Below, piece by piece: positions 54,380 to 64,000 of a stretch of 64,000 nucleotides of DNA (the first letter of the stretch is position 1; each line of letters begins with the position of its first letter). The position numbers were made by a program, and so were the translations under genes. Below the pieces are notes generated by a model, which made no database searches, was not told the DNA's origin, and saw nothing but the letters and a program-made list of their open reading frames with translations. Location of the stretch: positions 62,001 through 126,000 of the forward strand of contig NW_005179094.1 in assembly GCF_000350225.1 (NCBI RefSeq). The letters run 5' to 3'. This stretch comes from Chondrus crispus (lineage: Eukaryota > Rhodophyta > Florideophyceae > Gigartinales > Gigartinaceae).

Positions 54380-55119
54380 CGTTTGAGGTCGGTTTCTTGA
54401 AGATTTTGTCTCTAAGACTATGCTCTCCTATGGCGAGAAACAAGGGAATAATAAATCTACTGGGGCACGTATGTAGCGAAGAGGCGAATGGGTAACACGT
54501 GACGAAAATAAACAGCGCTTCAGAAAATGCACGAACGAGGAAGACGGTTGAGCCATTGGAGGCCTGGAAGATGTTGGTTCGTTGCGAGTGTGCTGGTGAC
54601 ACTCTGAGGCCAAGAGCGCTTTCGAAACTAAGAGAGGTCCCACAAAGACGTCTAAACTGTATGAAGACCCCCTTCCAGGTTCGGAGAGTCACCAGATGAA
54701 AAGGATAAATTCAGGAGAGCAAGTTGCCAATGAGGATTATACCTTTTCGCCATCCCAAAAGAGAGAGGAGAGCATTTCGCGGCCTATAGATATCGAAAAC
54801 CACGAGGTTACGAAAAGTGAGTTCAAGTCTGTCGTGCCATAAAGATGAAAAGCAGGGGTGTGAGATGGTGAAGTGGCGAGGTGAATCACGTCTGCCAGAC
54901 ATGGATGACAGTACTGTACGTGGAGAAATTTATAAATTAAATATCTCTTTAGCTTGCTCCCCTCCGCTCTCTGTTTTATACATGCACTGAATTCATGTAG
55001 CTCAAAAGCACTACTAATCAAGGAAACCGACAAAGGCAATCTGCAAGGTTACAGTAGCGCGGGAAAAGATACAGAACAGTAGTAAGCATCAGGTACTGTA
55101 CCTGCAAGCCACTTGAAGG
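54380..55119. other. 5' flank of copy 3, related to flank of copy 2
   Basis: It begins like the copy 2 flank (ATCGTTTGAGGTCRGTTTCT) and diverges, with later islands of match such as TAGCTTGCTCCCCTCCGC at about 54952. Matching resumes on the far side of the MULE (57477-57820 against about 25.1-25.35 kb). There is no independent gene. Confidence 0.5.
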
Positions 55120-55295
55120 AATACCCACATTTCGACCAAAGTTTCGCATGAAATTGATTGCGGACAACGGCGCGCAATTGCGGCCTGGATCAGGACCTCG
55201 GTGAGACAAAACGGTCCGGCAAACACACACAAGCGCCCCGATCCACGTCATTGGTACGGTAATTCCGCCGGCGGTGATCGGGGTGATCGTCGCAC
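55120..55295 (+). repeat. Left TIR of MULE (176 bp)
   Basis: It starts AATACCCACATTTCGACC and ends GATCGTCGCAC; it is the inverted match of 57301-57476. Confidence 0.92.
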
Positions 55296-55748
55296 ACCTC
55301 GACCTTCGACCGTACCCTTCGCCTCGGCTTCGTACCGTTCGCGCTCCTGGATTCCTGTCTGTTCTCAGCTCGGCTCGGGTTAGGTACTGTGCTTGGTACT
55401 GGGTTTCCGTTAATTTACTTTTTCGTCGAAGGAGGTGGCCAACATGGACAAAACGTAAGACGAAAAGACACAATTTTGGGTGTCTTCAAGGCTATGCATA
55501 GAACCTTGGACTCTTTCCGTCCTCTGTTCTTTTTTTCGGACAAAGATTCCGGGCAGCTTGACGCTATCAAGCGTGTGTATGGTATTAATCCGTCTCTGTG
55601 CCTTTGGCATTTGAAAAGGGCAATTAAGCAGAAGATATCGGGACTGAGAAAAGAAAAGCGTCCTTTCGAAGGAAAAGGAGCAAGCGCTGATGGACCTGAT
55701 TACCCTGCACTTTAATCGGCATCCTTTTTTTGACAAGCACTTCTCCAT

Positions 55749-55769
55749 NNNNNNNNNNNNNNNNNNNNN
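55749..55769. other. Assembly gap of 21 N
   Basis: A short run of undetermined bases inside the MULE transposase. Confidence 0.95.
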
Positions 55770-55944
55770 CGTAGAAATGCTTCCCTGATACCCCTTTCGA
55801 AGACAACTTGATGTGCGAGTCGCACTGGTCACTTCTGAAGCGCCTTTATTTATTGCCATACAACCGCCCCAGAGTAGATCTTTTGCTTTATGTTCTTGGC
55901 AGAAAGCTATTGAGCAAGTATACATCGGACTACCATCTTCTGAT

Positions 55945-56030
55945 GAATGGAAGGAAGAAGCCCAGTTGGTGGCGAGAATTTGTCGAGGAATGGAAGGAAG
56001 AAGCCCAGTTGGTGGCGAGAATTTGTCGAG
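55945..56030 (+). repeat. 43-bp exact tandem duplication in MULE
   Basis: Two identical 43-bp units (GAATGGAAGGAAGAAGCCCA...), not a multiple of three, inside the transposase coding region. Confidence 0.9.
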
Positions 56031-56937
56031 GAATGGAAGAGATGTGCCACAAAGACAATTCGAGGGATTTATATTGTGGACAAGGACACGTGGACATGCT
56101 CATGCCCGGCTTATCTTCGAAGCCCCTTTCTACTGTGCAAGCATTTAGTTGCTGGGGCAGATGTGCCTGTTTATCGTGACATAATCCGAAGGCGGCACCC
56201 TTCCTTCCTGGAGATACAAAGGGAGCCAAACAGGTTCATTCCAAAGCTTGAGGGGGCGCTGCAACGTCATCCGAATCATGCAGCTCCTCCCCAGCTGTGC
56301 ATAAACGACAATAGCATAACGAACATTCTCAGCATTGAATTCTTTGCAGACTCGAGAGAAAGTTTGATGAAGAACACTGCTGAAGCCGCACGCGAGGCAA
56401 AAGAGGTCTGTGTGTGGATGACAGAACATATCTCAAGTCTGTCTGAAACTACAACCGGCAGTAAGCAAATCATGTATATCAACGGCACTGTGCTGAGGAA
56501 TTTAAAGAAGTACAAAAGAGATATTGAACATGACAAAAGCATGCGGAGGCAACCCCGCACTTGGTCAAACGCAAACACTATGCACAATCCGTAAAGAACT
56601 AGGAAAGTTACAGAGTATCAATTGAGGGGGAGGAAAGAGGTATGATAGGGTAAAAATGTGGGGAGAAGTAGCAAGTAAAGGAGGGGTATGGGGAGGAGTG
56701 GTGGAAGAAGTGGGAGGAGTGGGGCGGCGTATGTATAAAGTAGATTGATGTACATTTGGCATTACAGCGTTACTTCAGCACAGACTGAGTAACGGAGTAA
56801 CGGAGGCAGAGCTGTCCGAAGTTTGTTCTGCCAAGTCATTTGCACTCGTGCCGGAACAGCTACCCGAACAGCAAGATGTTGCGAGGTGGAATGAAGAAAA
56901 CAGCAGAGGTGCCAGTGTGGCCCAGGAATCCCTCTTG

Positions 56938-57175
56938 CACCCTCCCACGTCCTGCAAGTTTCCACGCCCTGCACCGTCCCACCTTGAACGTTTCCACGCC
57001 CTGCACCCTCCCACCTCCTTCATTCTCCCACGCCCTGCAACCCCACGCCCTGCAACCCCACGTCCTGCAGCCCCACGCCTTGCACTCTCCCACGCCTTGC
57101 AATCCTACGCCTCGCAATCCCACGCCTTGCAACCTCCCATGCTTCGCACCTTCCCACGCCTTGCACCCTCCAACA
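56938..57175 (+). repeat. CCCACGCCYTGCA minisatellite
   Basis: About 15 degenerate units of 13-22 bp with the core CCCACGCCYTGCA between the transposase and the right TIR. Frames on both strands stay open across it only because of the repeat. Confidence 0.85.
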
Positions 57176-57300
57176 GATGACCTGTCTCTCATTTACATAT
57201 CCACACTGCACGCGTACTCACGTCTCGACATTTTGGGCTATTCGATGCATTCTCCATTTCGACAAAAATGACTAGCGGCATTATATCTATTGGAAAAGCA

Positions 57301-57476
57301 GTGCGACGATCACCCCGATCACCGCCAGCGGAATTACCGTACCAATGACGTGGATTGGGGCGCTTGTGTGTGTTTGCCGGACCGTTGTGTCTCACCGAGG
57401 TCCTGATCCAGGCCGCAATTGCGCGCTGTTGTGCGCAATCAATTTCATGCGAAACTTTGGTCGAAATGTGGGTATT
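57301..57476 (-). repeat. Right TIR of MULE (176 bp)
   Basis: It starts GTGCGACGATCACC and ends GAAATGTGGGTATT; it is the inverted match of 55120-55295. Confidence 0.92.
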
Positions 57477-58419
57477 ACTTGAGGGCAAAGCAATGAACAC
57501 CTATCAAAGGGAAGCTCGACGACGCTCTGGGAAATGGAAGTTCTGGTAATATCAATTACAGGACAGAAGGTAAAATTCGCAAGCAGGTGAGGAAAAATGT
57601 TTCAATAATGTCGTCGACATATGTAGCAGTGGGGACAACAGCGCCTACGACATACAGTGTGAAAACCACCTTCACGGTAGCCGGTCCTAACAATGGATTG
57701 TGTTTTTCATAGTTTGAGATGTGGAACTAGATCACAATGAGGGGACGAGGACACGCATGAATGATTCTGTGTCTCGTGTCTAGCATCTGAGCGGCGAATG
57801 GTGGCCGGTGGGCAGCGCTGCCAACTATAACGCAGTGTACTGTAGTAGATGGCACATCCACATCACTACATATCCACTGATGTCACTTTCAAATGTGGGG
57901 AGAAGACTGCGAGATAATTGCAAGCGTTCCTGCAGGGTGTTTATGGTCCAGATGCGCCACAGCTAAAGCTTATCTGTCACTACAGTATAGTGCCACTGAC
58001 GCCTCGACTTACGTACTGACATGGTTAGACAAGATGGACTTAAACAGAGGCATGCAAAGTATACAGTTAGACAAGATGGACTTAAACAGAGGCATGCAAG
58101 GTATACAATGGTACACGACCTGCGGGTCGGGAAACACAAAGAGCAATGTTACAAGTTGTGCTTCACGTGTCCGCGTGTACAAGTCCAGAGGGTCCCAATG
58201 TCGGTGGCAGTGCAAGGGCAGCGCAGCCTGAAGCGTTTGTGCCTGCCCTGCTCTTCTTGTCCGTGTCTGTTGCCTGCTGCATCTTTCCCTCAAAAAACGC
58301 CCGATGTAGCGGCCCGCGACTTCCCTAAGAGCAAGGCAACCAATGCGCTAATTTATAGCGCACATTTTTAGCCATGCAGCGCTCTAAAGAGTGCGCAACA
58401 CAACAAGTGCGTCGCCATA
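57477..58419. other. Intergenic between MULE and Gypsy G
   Basis: The first 350 bp resemble 25.1-25.35 kb upstream of copy 2. A 42-bp tandem duplication lies at 58024-58107 (GTTAGACAAGATGGACTTAA...). Frames such as 58021-58371 are open but unrecognised. Confidence 0.5.
58024..58107. repeat. 42-bp tandem duplication
   Basis: Two units differing at one or two bases near their ends, starting GTTAGACAAGATGGACTT at 58024 and 58066. Confidence 0.85.
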
Positions 58420-58931
58420 TGTGACGGCCCGCAAGGGGCCGAGTATTAGTTTTTCCCAAGTTTTTCGCCAAGACAAAGGGTCTGAGGCACGGCGCATATA
58501 GCACTCGAAAGATGATTGGTTATAGTGATTATGAAATATCGATGAATTCTGAGTGATCGCGTGCTATATCCATTTCTATCCTGTGCGAGGAAAGAAACGA
58601 ATTGTGGGGGAGATTTGGGGTACTGTATAGGGTACAGTACCCGGGAGTGGCCCCAGGACCAAAGCCTTCAAAAGATGATTTTATTGGTCTACGTGTACGC
58701 CAGATGTACACGTGGACAATCTCCCTTTAAAGGGCGGCGGTCCTGGGAAGTGGAAGATGCTGGCGGCCCCTCTATAAGAGAAAGGGGCGCGCCGCGACAC
58801 CCCGCGACAAGGGGAACAGAAGGACACGCCGGACTGACCCCCGCTCTTGCAATAAACTTCACGCTTCTGAAAAAAATCTTTTCTCTCTCCCCTACGCGCG
58901 CGGCCTTCCTCCCCCCTTTTCGCCGCCAACA
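58420..58931 (+). repeat. 5' LTR of G (about 512 bp)
   Basis: The end (CCGCCAACA at 58931) is fixed by the primer site. The start (TGTGACGGCC at 58420) is a choice; 58604 (TGTGGGGGAG) is an alternative. A TATAAG box lies at 58773 and AATAAA at 58851. Confidence 0.55.
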
Positions 58932-61900
58932 TGGTACTCTTGTGGAGGGGTGGCAAAGAAGACGGCTCCCTGTCACAGTTTGACGGGTCGAAGCCGGCCG
59001 ACGTTCACAAGTTCTTCTTCGTCTTCGAGAATGTTGCCACCTCTGGCAAGTCGGACGAAGAAAAGGCATCTGAACTCCTTCGCTACCTGGATGGAGATGC
59101 ATTCGAGTTCTTTTATCAAGCCTTTGGCAAGAACGAGGATATCAGTGCAGATGGCTCCGACTACCAGAAGGTCAAGAAGGCCTTGGTCGAGCGGGTCGCC
59201 CCGGTTGAATCACCTGAAGATGTGATTCGGGATGCTATGGCCGCTCGCCTTTCTTTCGGGGATCTCAGTGGGTCCCTTCGAAACTCAGACCGTCTATACG
59301 AGAAGGCGGGATGCAGCAACGAAGCGAAGTTCGGACTGCATCGCAGCGCCGTGATGGAACATCTCCAGTTGGCCCAGTTTGCCATCTATCGAGGTGCGAA
59401 GACCTACAAGGCCGTATTCGACGCAATCATGGACTTCTGGTCTAGTCGCTGCGCCTTTCAGTCGGCGGCGAACTCCTTGAGCAATTCGCGCTACCAGGGG
59501 TCAGAGAGCTCGCAAGTTATGTATGAGCCGAAAGGGCAAGGTGGATCAAAAAGGGTCATGATGCGTTCAAAAGCTCCCTTGTCTCCACTCGAGACGAAGG
59601 TTGACGCTTTAGCTGATCGACTAGCCGATATTTCCCTTATTATCAAGAAGAATCAGTCGAGGGATGACGCAACAGCATTCCGCCCCGCTCACGATCGTAC
59701 TTGTTCTTATCGCAAACGACCGGGTCATGGCGCTAATAGATGCAATGCGAATCCGCATAGGGACACGAAATGCCCTCGCTGCGGAAAATTTGGTCATTCA
59801 GAGACAAGCTGTTGGGCTAGAATTTGTCCACAGAGGGGAAGTAGCAGTGCCTATTCTCCTAAGAAGACCCAGACGGATATTCCCGTGTCGGGTACACGGA
59901 AGGGCTCTGCAGGAAACCAGGTGAGTGTTGTGACGCACGACGACCTCCCTGCTGATGAGAAGTTAGTGGCATCAGTCAAGAGAAACGCCGATGGAGAGCC
60001 GGTGGCCAAGACGCGAAAGGATGGTGGCGGCGAGCTAATCCCGTCCCTTCTCAACCCGCGTAAGTACTGGACTCCGAACCACATGAGGAAACCTCCTAAG
60101 CCCGGCCGTCGAACAAGAAAGAAGAGGACAAGTAAGAAGAACGCCGTCCAAGAGCACTCGGGGAAGTACGATGTGGTTTCTTCCCTCGCGAACGCCCCCT
60201 CTGGTTTGACATTCGGTCAACTGATTCGAGGAGATGGCGACGAGGCTAAGAAAGAGATCCGTCGTTTGTTCAACAGTCGCCCTAGGCGCCCCGTAGCTGC
60301 TTCGATTGGTACTTTGCCGAAACGTCTGAAAGTAATTTCGGTACGAGTCTACGGGACACAAATGAAAGCGTTGTTAGACTCAGGAGCTATCCCTAACGTT
60401 ATGAATGCGTCTGTGGCATTGAAGCTCTCTCTGTCCCCAAAGCCGACCTCGACGAAGATTACGGTCGCCAATGGACAAAAGACAACCTGCTTAGGGTCCA
60501 TCGAGGAAGTTCCTGTCACTTTCAATGGTGCTGTTACTTCACTCAACTTCTTGGTTGTTGAAGGATCCCCAGTTGATATCTTAATCGGGTATCCAACTCT
60601 CGAAGAACTTCAAGCCTGCATCGATCTAGGTCACCAGTCTGTTAGTATGTTGATCGGAAACAAAACCGTGAAAATGAGTCTGGAGTTGGATCAAGTACGT
60701 CCTATTGTCGCGGATTCGGAGACTGATAGTGAGGACTTCACTTCTGATGTCGAGTCGTTCGCCTCAGAAAACTCGTCGGAAGAAGAGACTTATGTTGTCG
60801 CCATCCTCGGCGATGAACCTTTCGAGCTAGACTTAACTCTGGACGGAGCGATCGGAGAAGATGAGGAAGTAGAATCACCTGATTCGAATGTCATCAACAA
60901 GGCCGTGAAAATGCTTCGGGAAAAACTTGTGCATCTTGACAATGAAGCTCAAGCAGTCATCGAGACCGCCCTGATGGGTAAGAGTATCGTTGCTACATCC
61001 CTTGACGACCTTCGGCTTGCTGAAGTCCCAATCAAGCACCATTTCGAGTTAGATGATACTAATCCGATCTATCACTCGGCGAGGAGAATGGCTCCCTTGC
61101 ATAACGAGATCGTTCGGAAAGAGCTGGACAAAATGCTGGAAGCAGGAATCGTCACGCCTTCCAGCGCCGCATGGTCCTTTCCGGTCGTCATCGTATCCAA
61201 AAAAGATGGGAATCCACGCTTCTGTGTTGATTACCGTTCTCTGAACCAGAAGATGAAAGCAGACAGATGGCCTTTGCCGAAAATAGAAGAGATATTTGAT
61301 GACTTGGAAGGAAGTGCGTACTTCACTTCTCTGGATTTGTTCAGTGGTTACTGGCAAATTCGGATGGCACGACAATGCAAAGAAATGACTACTTTCGTCT
61401 GTCGCTACGGGACGTATAAGTTCGAAGTCATGCCCTTTGGATTGATGAATGCGCCTTCGACATTTCAGAGAATGGCGGATACATCTTTCGCGGAGTGCGG
61501 TTTGTGCGTGTGTGCCTCGATGAAGTTGTGGTGTTCTCTAAGACTATAGAAGAACATCTTCGGCACCTGCAGCATGTATTTGATGTGCTTGACGAGGCTG
61601 GTCTTAAGCTTAAGCTGACAAAGTGTAGCTTCGCCCAGGCGAAGATCAAGTTGCTCCGCCATGTTGTCGACAAAGGCGGGATTGCCGTTGACCCGAGCAA
61701 GGTCGAAGTAATTCGGAATGCACCGGTCCCGACCACTACGACTGAACTTAGGAGCTTTATCGGGTTAGCAAGCTACTACCGTCGTTTCATCTGCAAGTTT
61801 GCGGACATTGCTGCGGTACTCCATGCGGCTGCATCCGGAAACGGCAGATTGAAATGGACCGGAGAAATGCAAGAAGCCTTTGATGAACTACGCATAAAGT

Positions 61901-63189
61901 TAACTTCTCGGCCAGTCTTGGCTTACCCAGACTTCGAGAAGCCCTTCGTCGTTGAGACGGATGCGTCCTCGGTCTCAGTCGGGGCTGTGTTGGCTCAAAA
62001 GAAGGAAGATGGGAAAATACACCCCATCCAGTACGCAAGCCGTACTATGAATACATCTGAGCGCAAGTACTCCGCTTGTGAGCGGGAGGCGCTTGCGGTC
62101 ATCTTTGCTTTGAAGAAATTTCGTGTTTAAGTACTTTCGTCTACACCTTTCAAGTTGGTTACGGATCACCAGGCTCTTAGTTACGCCTTTCGCAAGAAAG
62201 ACATCCACGGTCGTTTGGCTCGTTGGCTAGACTTCTTAGCCGAGTACGACTTTACCGTGGAATATCGTCGTGGATCCGCAAATAGTGCAGCTGACTACCT
62301 TTCTCGCATTCAGCCCAAGAACGGCGACAACCCAACTTGCCAGGAAGAGGGAGACCTTGCCCTCACTATCACGACCCCGATCTACTCTCCAGAAGATCTA
62401 GAAGAGTCTTGCCAAGATATCATGTCCTATCTGCAAGGCGAAACACCGGTTGGGTTGGATGATTACAGGAAGTCTCGCATGAAGAATAATGCGAAGAACT
62501 TTCTTGTCTGGGAGTCGAAGTTGTTCCGCCGCACCATTCGTGGCCTTCGTGTTGTTGCCCCAATTTCCGATCGCAAAAAGGTACTGAAGGGTTTCCATGA
62601 CGACATTGGTCATTGGGACTTGAAGACCACTCGTCAATTTGTCACGGAAAGGTACTGGTGGCCGACCGTTGGTATGGACGTGGGAGACTACGTGAAGAGT
62701 TGTGACGGGTGTCAGAAGCCACGTCCGATTCCCAGGTATAAGACAACTTGGCGTTTTCCCATCACAAGCTTGTTTGATATTTTCTCTATTGACTTTGCTG
62801 GACCCTTCCCTGTCACTTCGTCTGGAAATCGCTTCGTGTTGGTTGCGGTCGAACACCTCACAGGATGGCCAATTGCTCTATCCACTGCTGATAGTACTGC
62901 TCAAGTGGTTCTCGACTTCGTCAAGAGAGAAATCATGTACTCATTCGGCCCTCCGAGAACCATTGTCTCTGACAATGCTACCTGCTTCACAGCCTCGGCT
63001 GTTTCTAGCTTCATGGCTCGGCACGGTATCACTTGGCGCACCGTCCTCGCCTACTCTCCCATGTCTAACGGTAGAGCAGAGAGAATGGTTGGAACTTTGA
63101 AGGCTGCCGTCCGTAGGACAGTTCTTGGAACTGGAATGGAGTGGGACAAAGCACTCACCCAGGTCCTGTATGGATATCGCCGACGTACC
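58931..63189 (+). pseudogene. G gag-pol region
   Basis: Gag starts MVLLWRGGKEDGSLSQFDGS, with a capsid-like core up to about 59.5 kb and two cysteine knuckles near 59.70-59.82 kb, the second CPRCGKFGHSETSC. Gag and pol share one frame at this point. Retropepsin motif KALLDSGAIPNVM lies at about 60.37 kb. RT lies at about 61.1-61.75 kb (KKDGNPRFCVDYRSLN, MPFGLMNAPSTFQ), RNase H at about 61.9-62.3 kb (CEREALAVIFALKKF), and integrase at about 62.6-63.19 kb with H, H, C, C (CDGCQKPRP) and D,D,E residues (SDNATCFTAS, SNGRAERMVG). It is a fossil. Confidence 0.85.
58932..58950 (+). promoter_or_regulatory. Primer-binding site of G
   Basis: TGGTACTCTTGTGGAGGGG, identical to the A-1 and A-2 sites. The first ATG of gag (58931) overlaps it. 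Confidence 0.72.
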
Positions 63190-63782
63190 TGTGGTATAAC
63201 CCCAAACGCAAATTAGATTAGGATTGGATCAGGGACAGTAAGGCAACGAGCCTTACAGCCATGCGCGCACACACGTGTCCTCCACGTGTACGGGACGCGT
63301 ACTACACGTGGACTGTCAGCCCCGCCGGCTGACAGCGCTACAGTGTCGGTAGACCGGCACTACTGTAGAGTTATGATAGACTACGATGTACATTAAATAT
63401 GAGCGGACCGCCGGCGGTGGAGGGCGACAAGCACGGACTTGTCAAGGATCCTCCACCTTGGTCCGCCCGCTTACTTTTAGGTACTTCCGTCCGTTTTACC
63501 TAGAAGTAGCACCGCGCGCGGGTTGAGGACGCGCGTAGCACGCCCACGAGCCGGCTCCACCTCCGCCCGTCGGTACTGGATCGTCACCCAGTACCGCTCC
63601 GGGGCGTCGAGGCGTAGAACCGCTCGCGCGTGCGTGCGTCCTCCCCGATCCCGCTCTACCACCGCTACCTCGAGCCCGTGCTCGGTACCGTGGGTGGGCC
63701 GTGCTTCTGTCTTCCCGCCGATCGGGGTCTTTCCGAACTGTCAGTACTCACCCCCTTCGTCGTTGGGGGTGATTATACTACA
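63190..63782 (+). repeat. 5' LTR of B-2 (about 593 bp)
   Basis: It starts TGTGGTATAACCCC and ends GGGGGTGATTATACTACA, so the ends are inverted repeats of about 15-20 bp. The last 290 bp match the B-1 LTR region; the first 300 bp have no counterpart in B-1. The start is inferred from the inverted ends and from where the G integrase reading stops matching the family. Confidence 0.68.
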
Positions 63783-63783
63783 G

Positions 63784-63799
63784 TGGTCTCCCGACCTAG
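63784..63799 (+). promoter_or_regulatory. Primer-binding site of B-2
   Basis: TGGTCTCCCGACCTAG, one base different from the B-1 site. Confidence 0.6.
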
Positions 63800-63859
63800 A
63801 AGACTCTCACGATCGAACCGAGAAGACTATCGTTTACCTCCGCGTCCGTACGCGTCGAG

Positions 63860-64000
63860 ATGAGTGGCGAATATCCCACCTCGATTCGCTCGGAGCCCGC
63901 CGATGTGCAAGAGGCCGCGCTCCGCGTCCGAGTCGGCGACGGCGACGCTGGTCCCCGAGACCGCGAACCGTCGCCCGACTTCTCCGAAAGACGCGCTCGC
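63860..64000 (+). CDS. B-2 gag, N-terminus only
   Basis: It starts MSGEYPTSIRSEPADVQ and contains GDGDAGPRDREPS, shared with B-1 gag. It runs off the window edge. Confidence 0.65.
   Translation, partial: MSGEYPTSIRSEPADVQEAALRVRVGDGDAGPRDREPSPDFSERRAR

Larger units (their letters stand above)
55440..56594 (+). pseudogene. MULE transposase (DDE plus SWIM zinc finger)
   Basis: A broken Mutator-type transposase. About 55.53-55.66 kb encodes FFSDKDSGQLDAIKRV and CLWHLKRAIKQK, the second catalytic Asp and the C-x-W-H motif of MULE transposases. About 55.81-55.95 kb encodes CESHWSLLKRLYL followed by RPRVDLLLYVL, where the catalytic Glu is expected. About 56.05-56.15 kb encodes the SWIM finger (CSCPAYL, then CKHLV). 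A 43-bp tandem duplication (55945-55987, 55988-56030) shifts the frame between the Glu block and the SWIM finger, and 21 undetermined bases (55749-55769) lie inside the catalytic region. The N-terminal DNA-binding domain is not seen. The end is at 56594. Confidence 0.75.
55120..57476 (+). mobile_element. Mutator-like DNA transposon (MULE), 2357 bp
   Basis: Terminal inverted repeats of 176 bp (55120-55295 and 57301-57476) match at all but about five positions. The 9-bp target duplications ACTTGAAGG (55111-55119) and ACTTGAGGG (57477-57485) differ at one base; a 9-bp duplication is the hallmark of Mutator elements. Inside are pieces of a MULE transposase with a SWIM finger, a short assembly gap, and a CCCACGCCYTGCA minisatellite near the 3' end. 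About 3% TIR divergence suggests moderate age. Confidence 0.9.
58420..63189 (+). mobile_element. Gypsy retrotransposon G, 3' part cut by B-2
   Basis: A plus-strand Gypsy with 5' LTR (about 58420-58931), primer site (58932), gag-protease-RT-RNase H-integrase in one direction, then the B-2 LTR at 63190 inside the integrase region. The 3' LTR is outside the window. It has roughly two breaks besides the insertion. Its gag-pol style differs from A and B, but it uses the same primer site as A. Confidence 0.88.
63190..64000 (+). mobile_element. Gypsy retrotransposon B-2, 5' end
   Basis: A plus-strand relative of B-1 inserted in the integrase region of G. It shows the 5' LTR (63190-63782), primer site (63784 on) and the first 47 codons of gag, then leaves the window. 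Confidence 0.78.

Noticed and set aside
56848-57192. Frames of about 110 residues with repeated peptides on both strands
   Set aside because: They arise from the CCCACGCCYTGCA minisatellite in the MULE; open on several frames at once.
58604-58931. 58604 as the start of the G LTR
   Set aside because: It is possible, but 58420 gives a more usual length and a TGTG start; kept as an alternative only.
1-64000. CRISPR array, rRNA or tRNA genes
   Set aside because: No regularly spaced direct repeats with unique spacers were seen. By-eye search for tRNA B-box-like GGTTCGA motifs gave only isolated hits without a cloverleaf context.

Overview
The window looks like nuclear DNA of a eukaryote with an intron-poor, transposon-rich genome. 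A florideophyte red alga close to Chondrus crispus is my best guess, from gene style, composition and element mix; no diagnostic marker gene is present. Roughly two thirds is LTR retrotransposon, much of it nested. The rest holds DNA transposons, a small host gene family and unannotated intergenic sequence. There are two assembly gaps (16265-16364 and 55749-55769). I found no RNA gene and no CRISPR array.

Left block (1-12.5 kb) is a four-level nest. A plus-strand Copia element (D, from 9343) was hit by a minus-strand Gypsy element (A-1, 7327-9342). A-1 was hit by a second Gypsy (B-1, 1292-7326), and B-1 by a plus-strand LTR element whose last LTR ends at 1291 (C-1). A second C-type LTR (C-2) cuts the 3' end of D at 11711.

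The host-like block (12.5-26.5 kb) carries a Harbinger-type MITE, a small cysteine-rich ORF and two intact paralogues (17302-18792 and 22867-24357, both minus, 496 aa each) of an unrecognised three-pass membrane protein. It also has a pogo/Tigger remnant and repeated 12-14 bp palindromes. A third, nearly identical but broken paralogue sits at 52890-54379. Its 5' flank still resembles that of copy 2, so this was a tandem array pushed apart by later insertions.

Between copies 2 and 3 lie a two-gene PIF/Harbinger transposon (Myb/SANT-like protein at 26710-27984, transposase at 28035-29183), a very young Gypsy element inserted in it (E, 29238-35199, LTRs one base apart), and a Copia element (F, 35479-51068). 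F contains a full-length chromodomain Gypsy (A-2, 36396-46206) and, in its 3' LTR, a probable solo LTR (H).

The right block (52.8-64 kb) has the pseudogene, a Mutator-like transposon with 176-bp TIRs and 9-bp target duplication (55120-57476), a Gypsy element (G, from about 58420), and a second B-type Gypsy (B-2, from 63190) that interrupts G and runs off the window.
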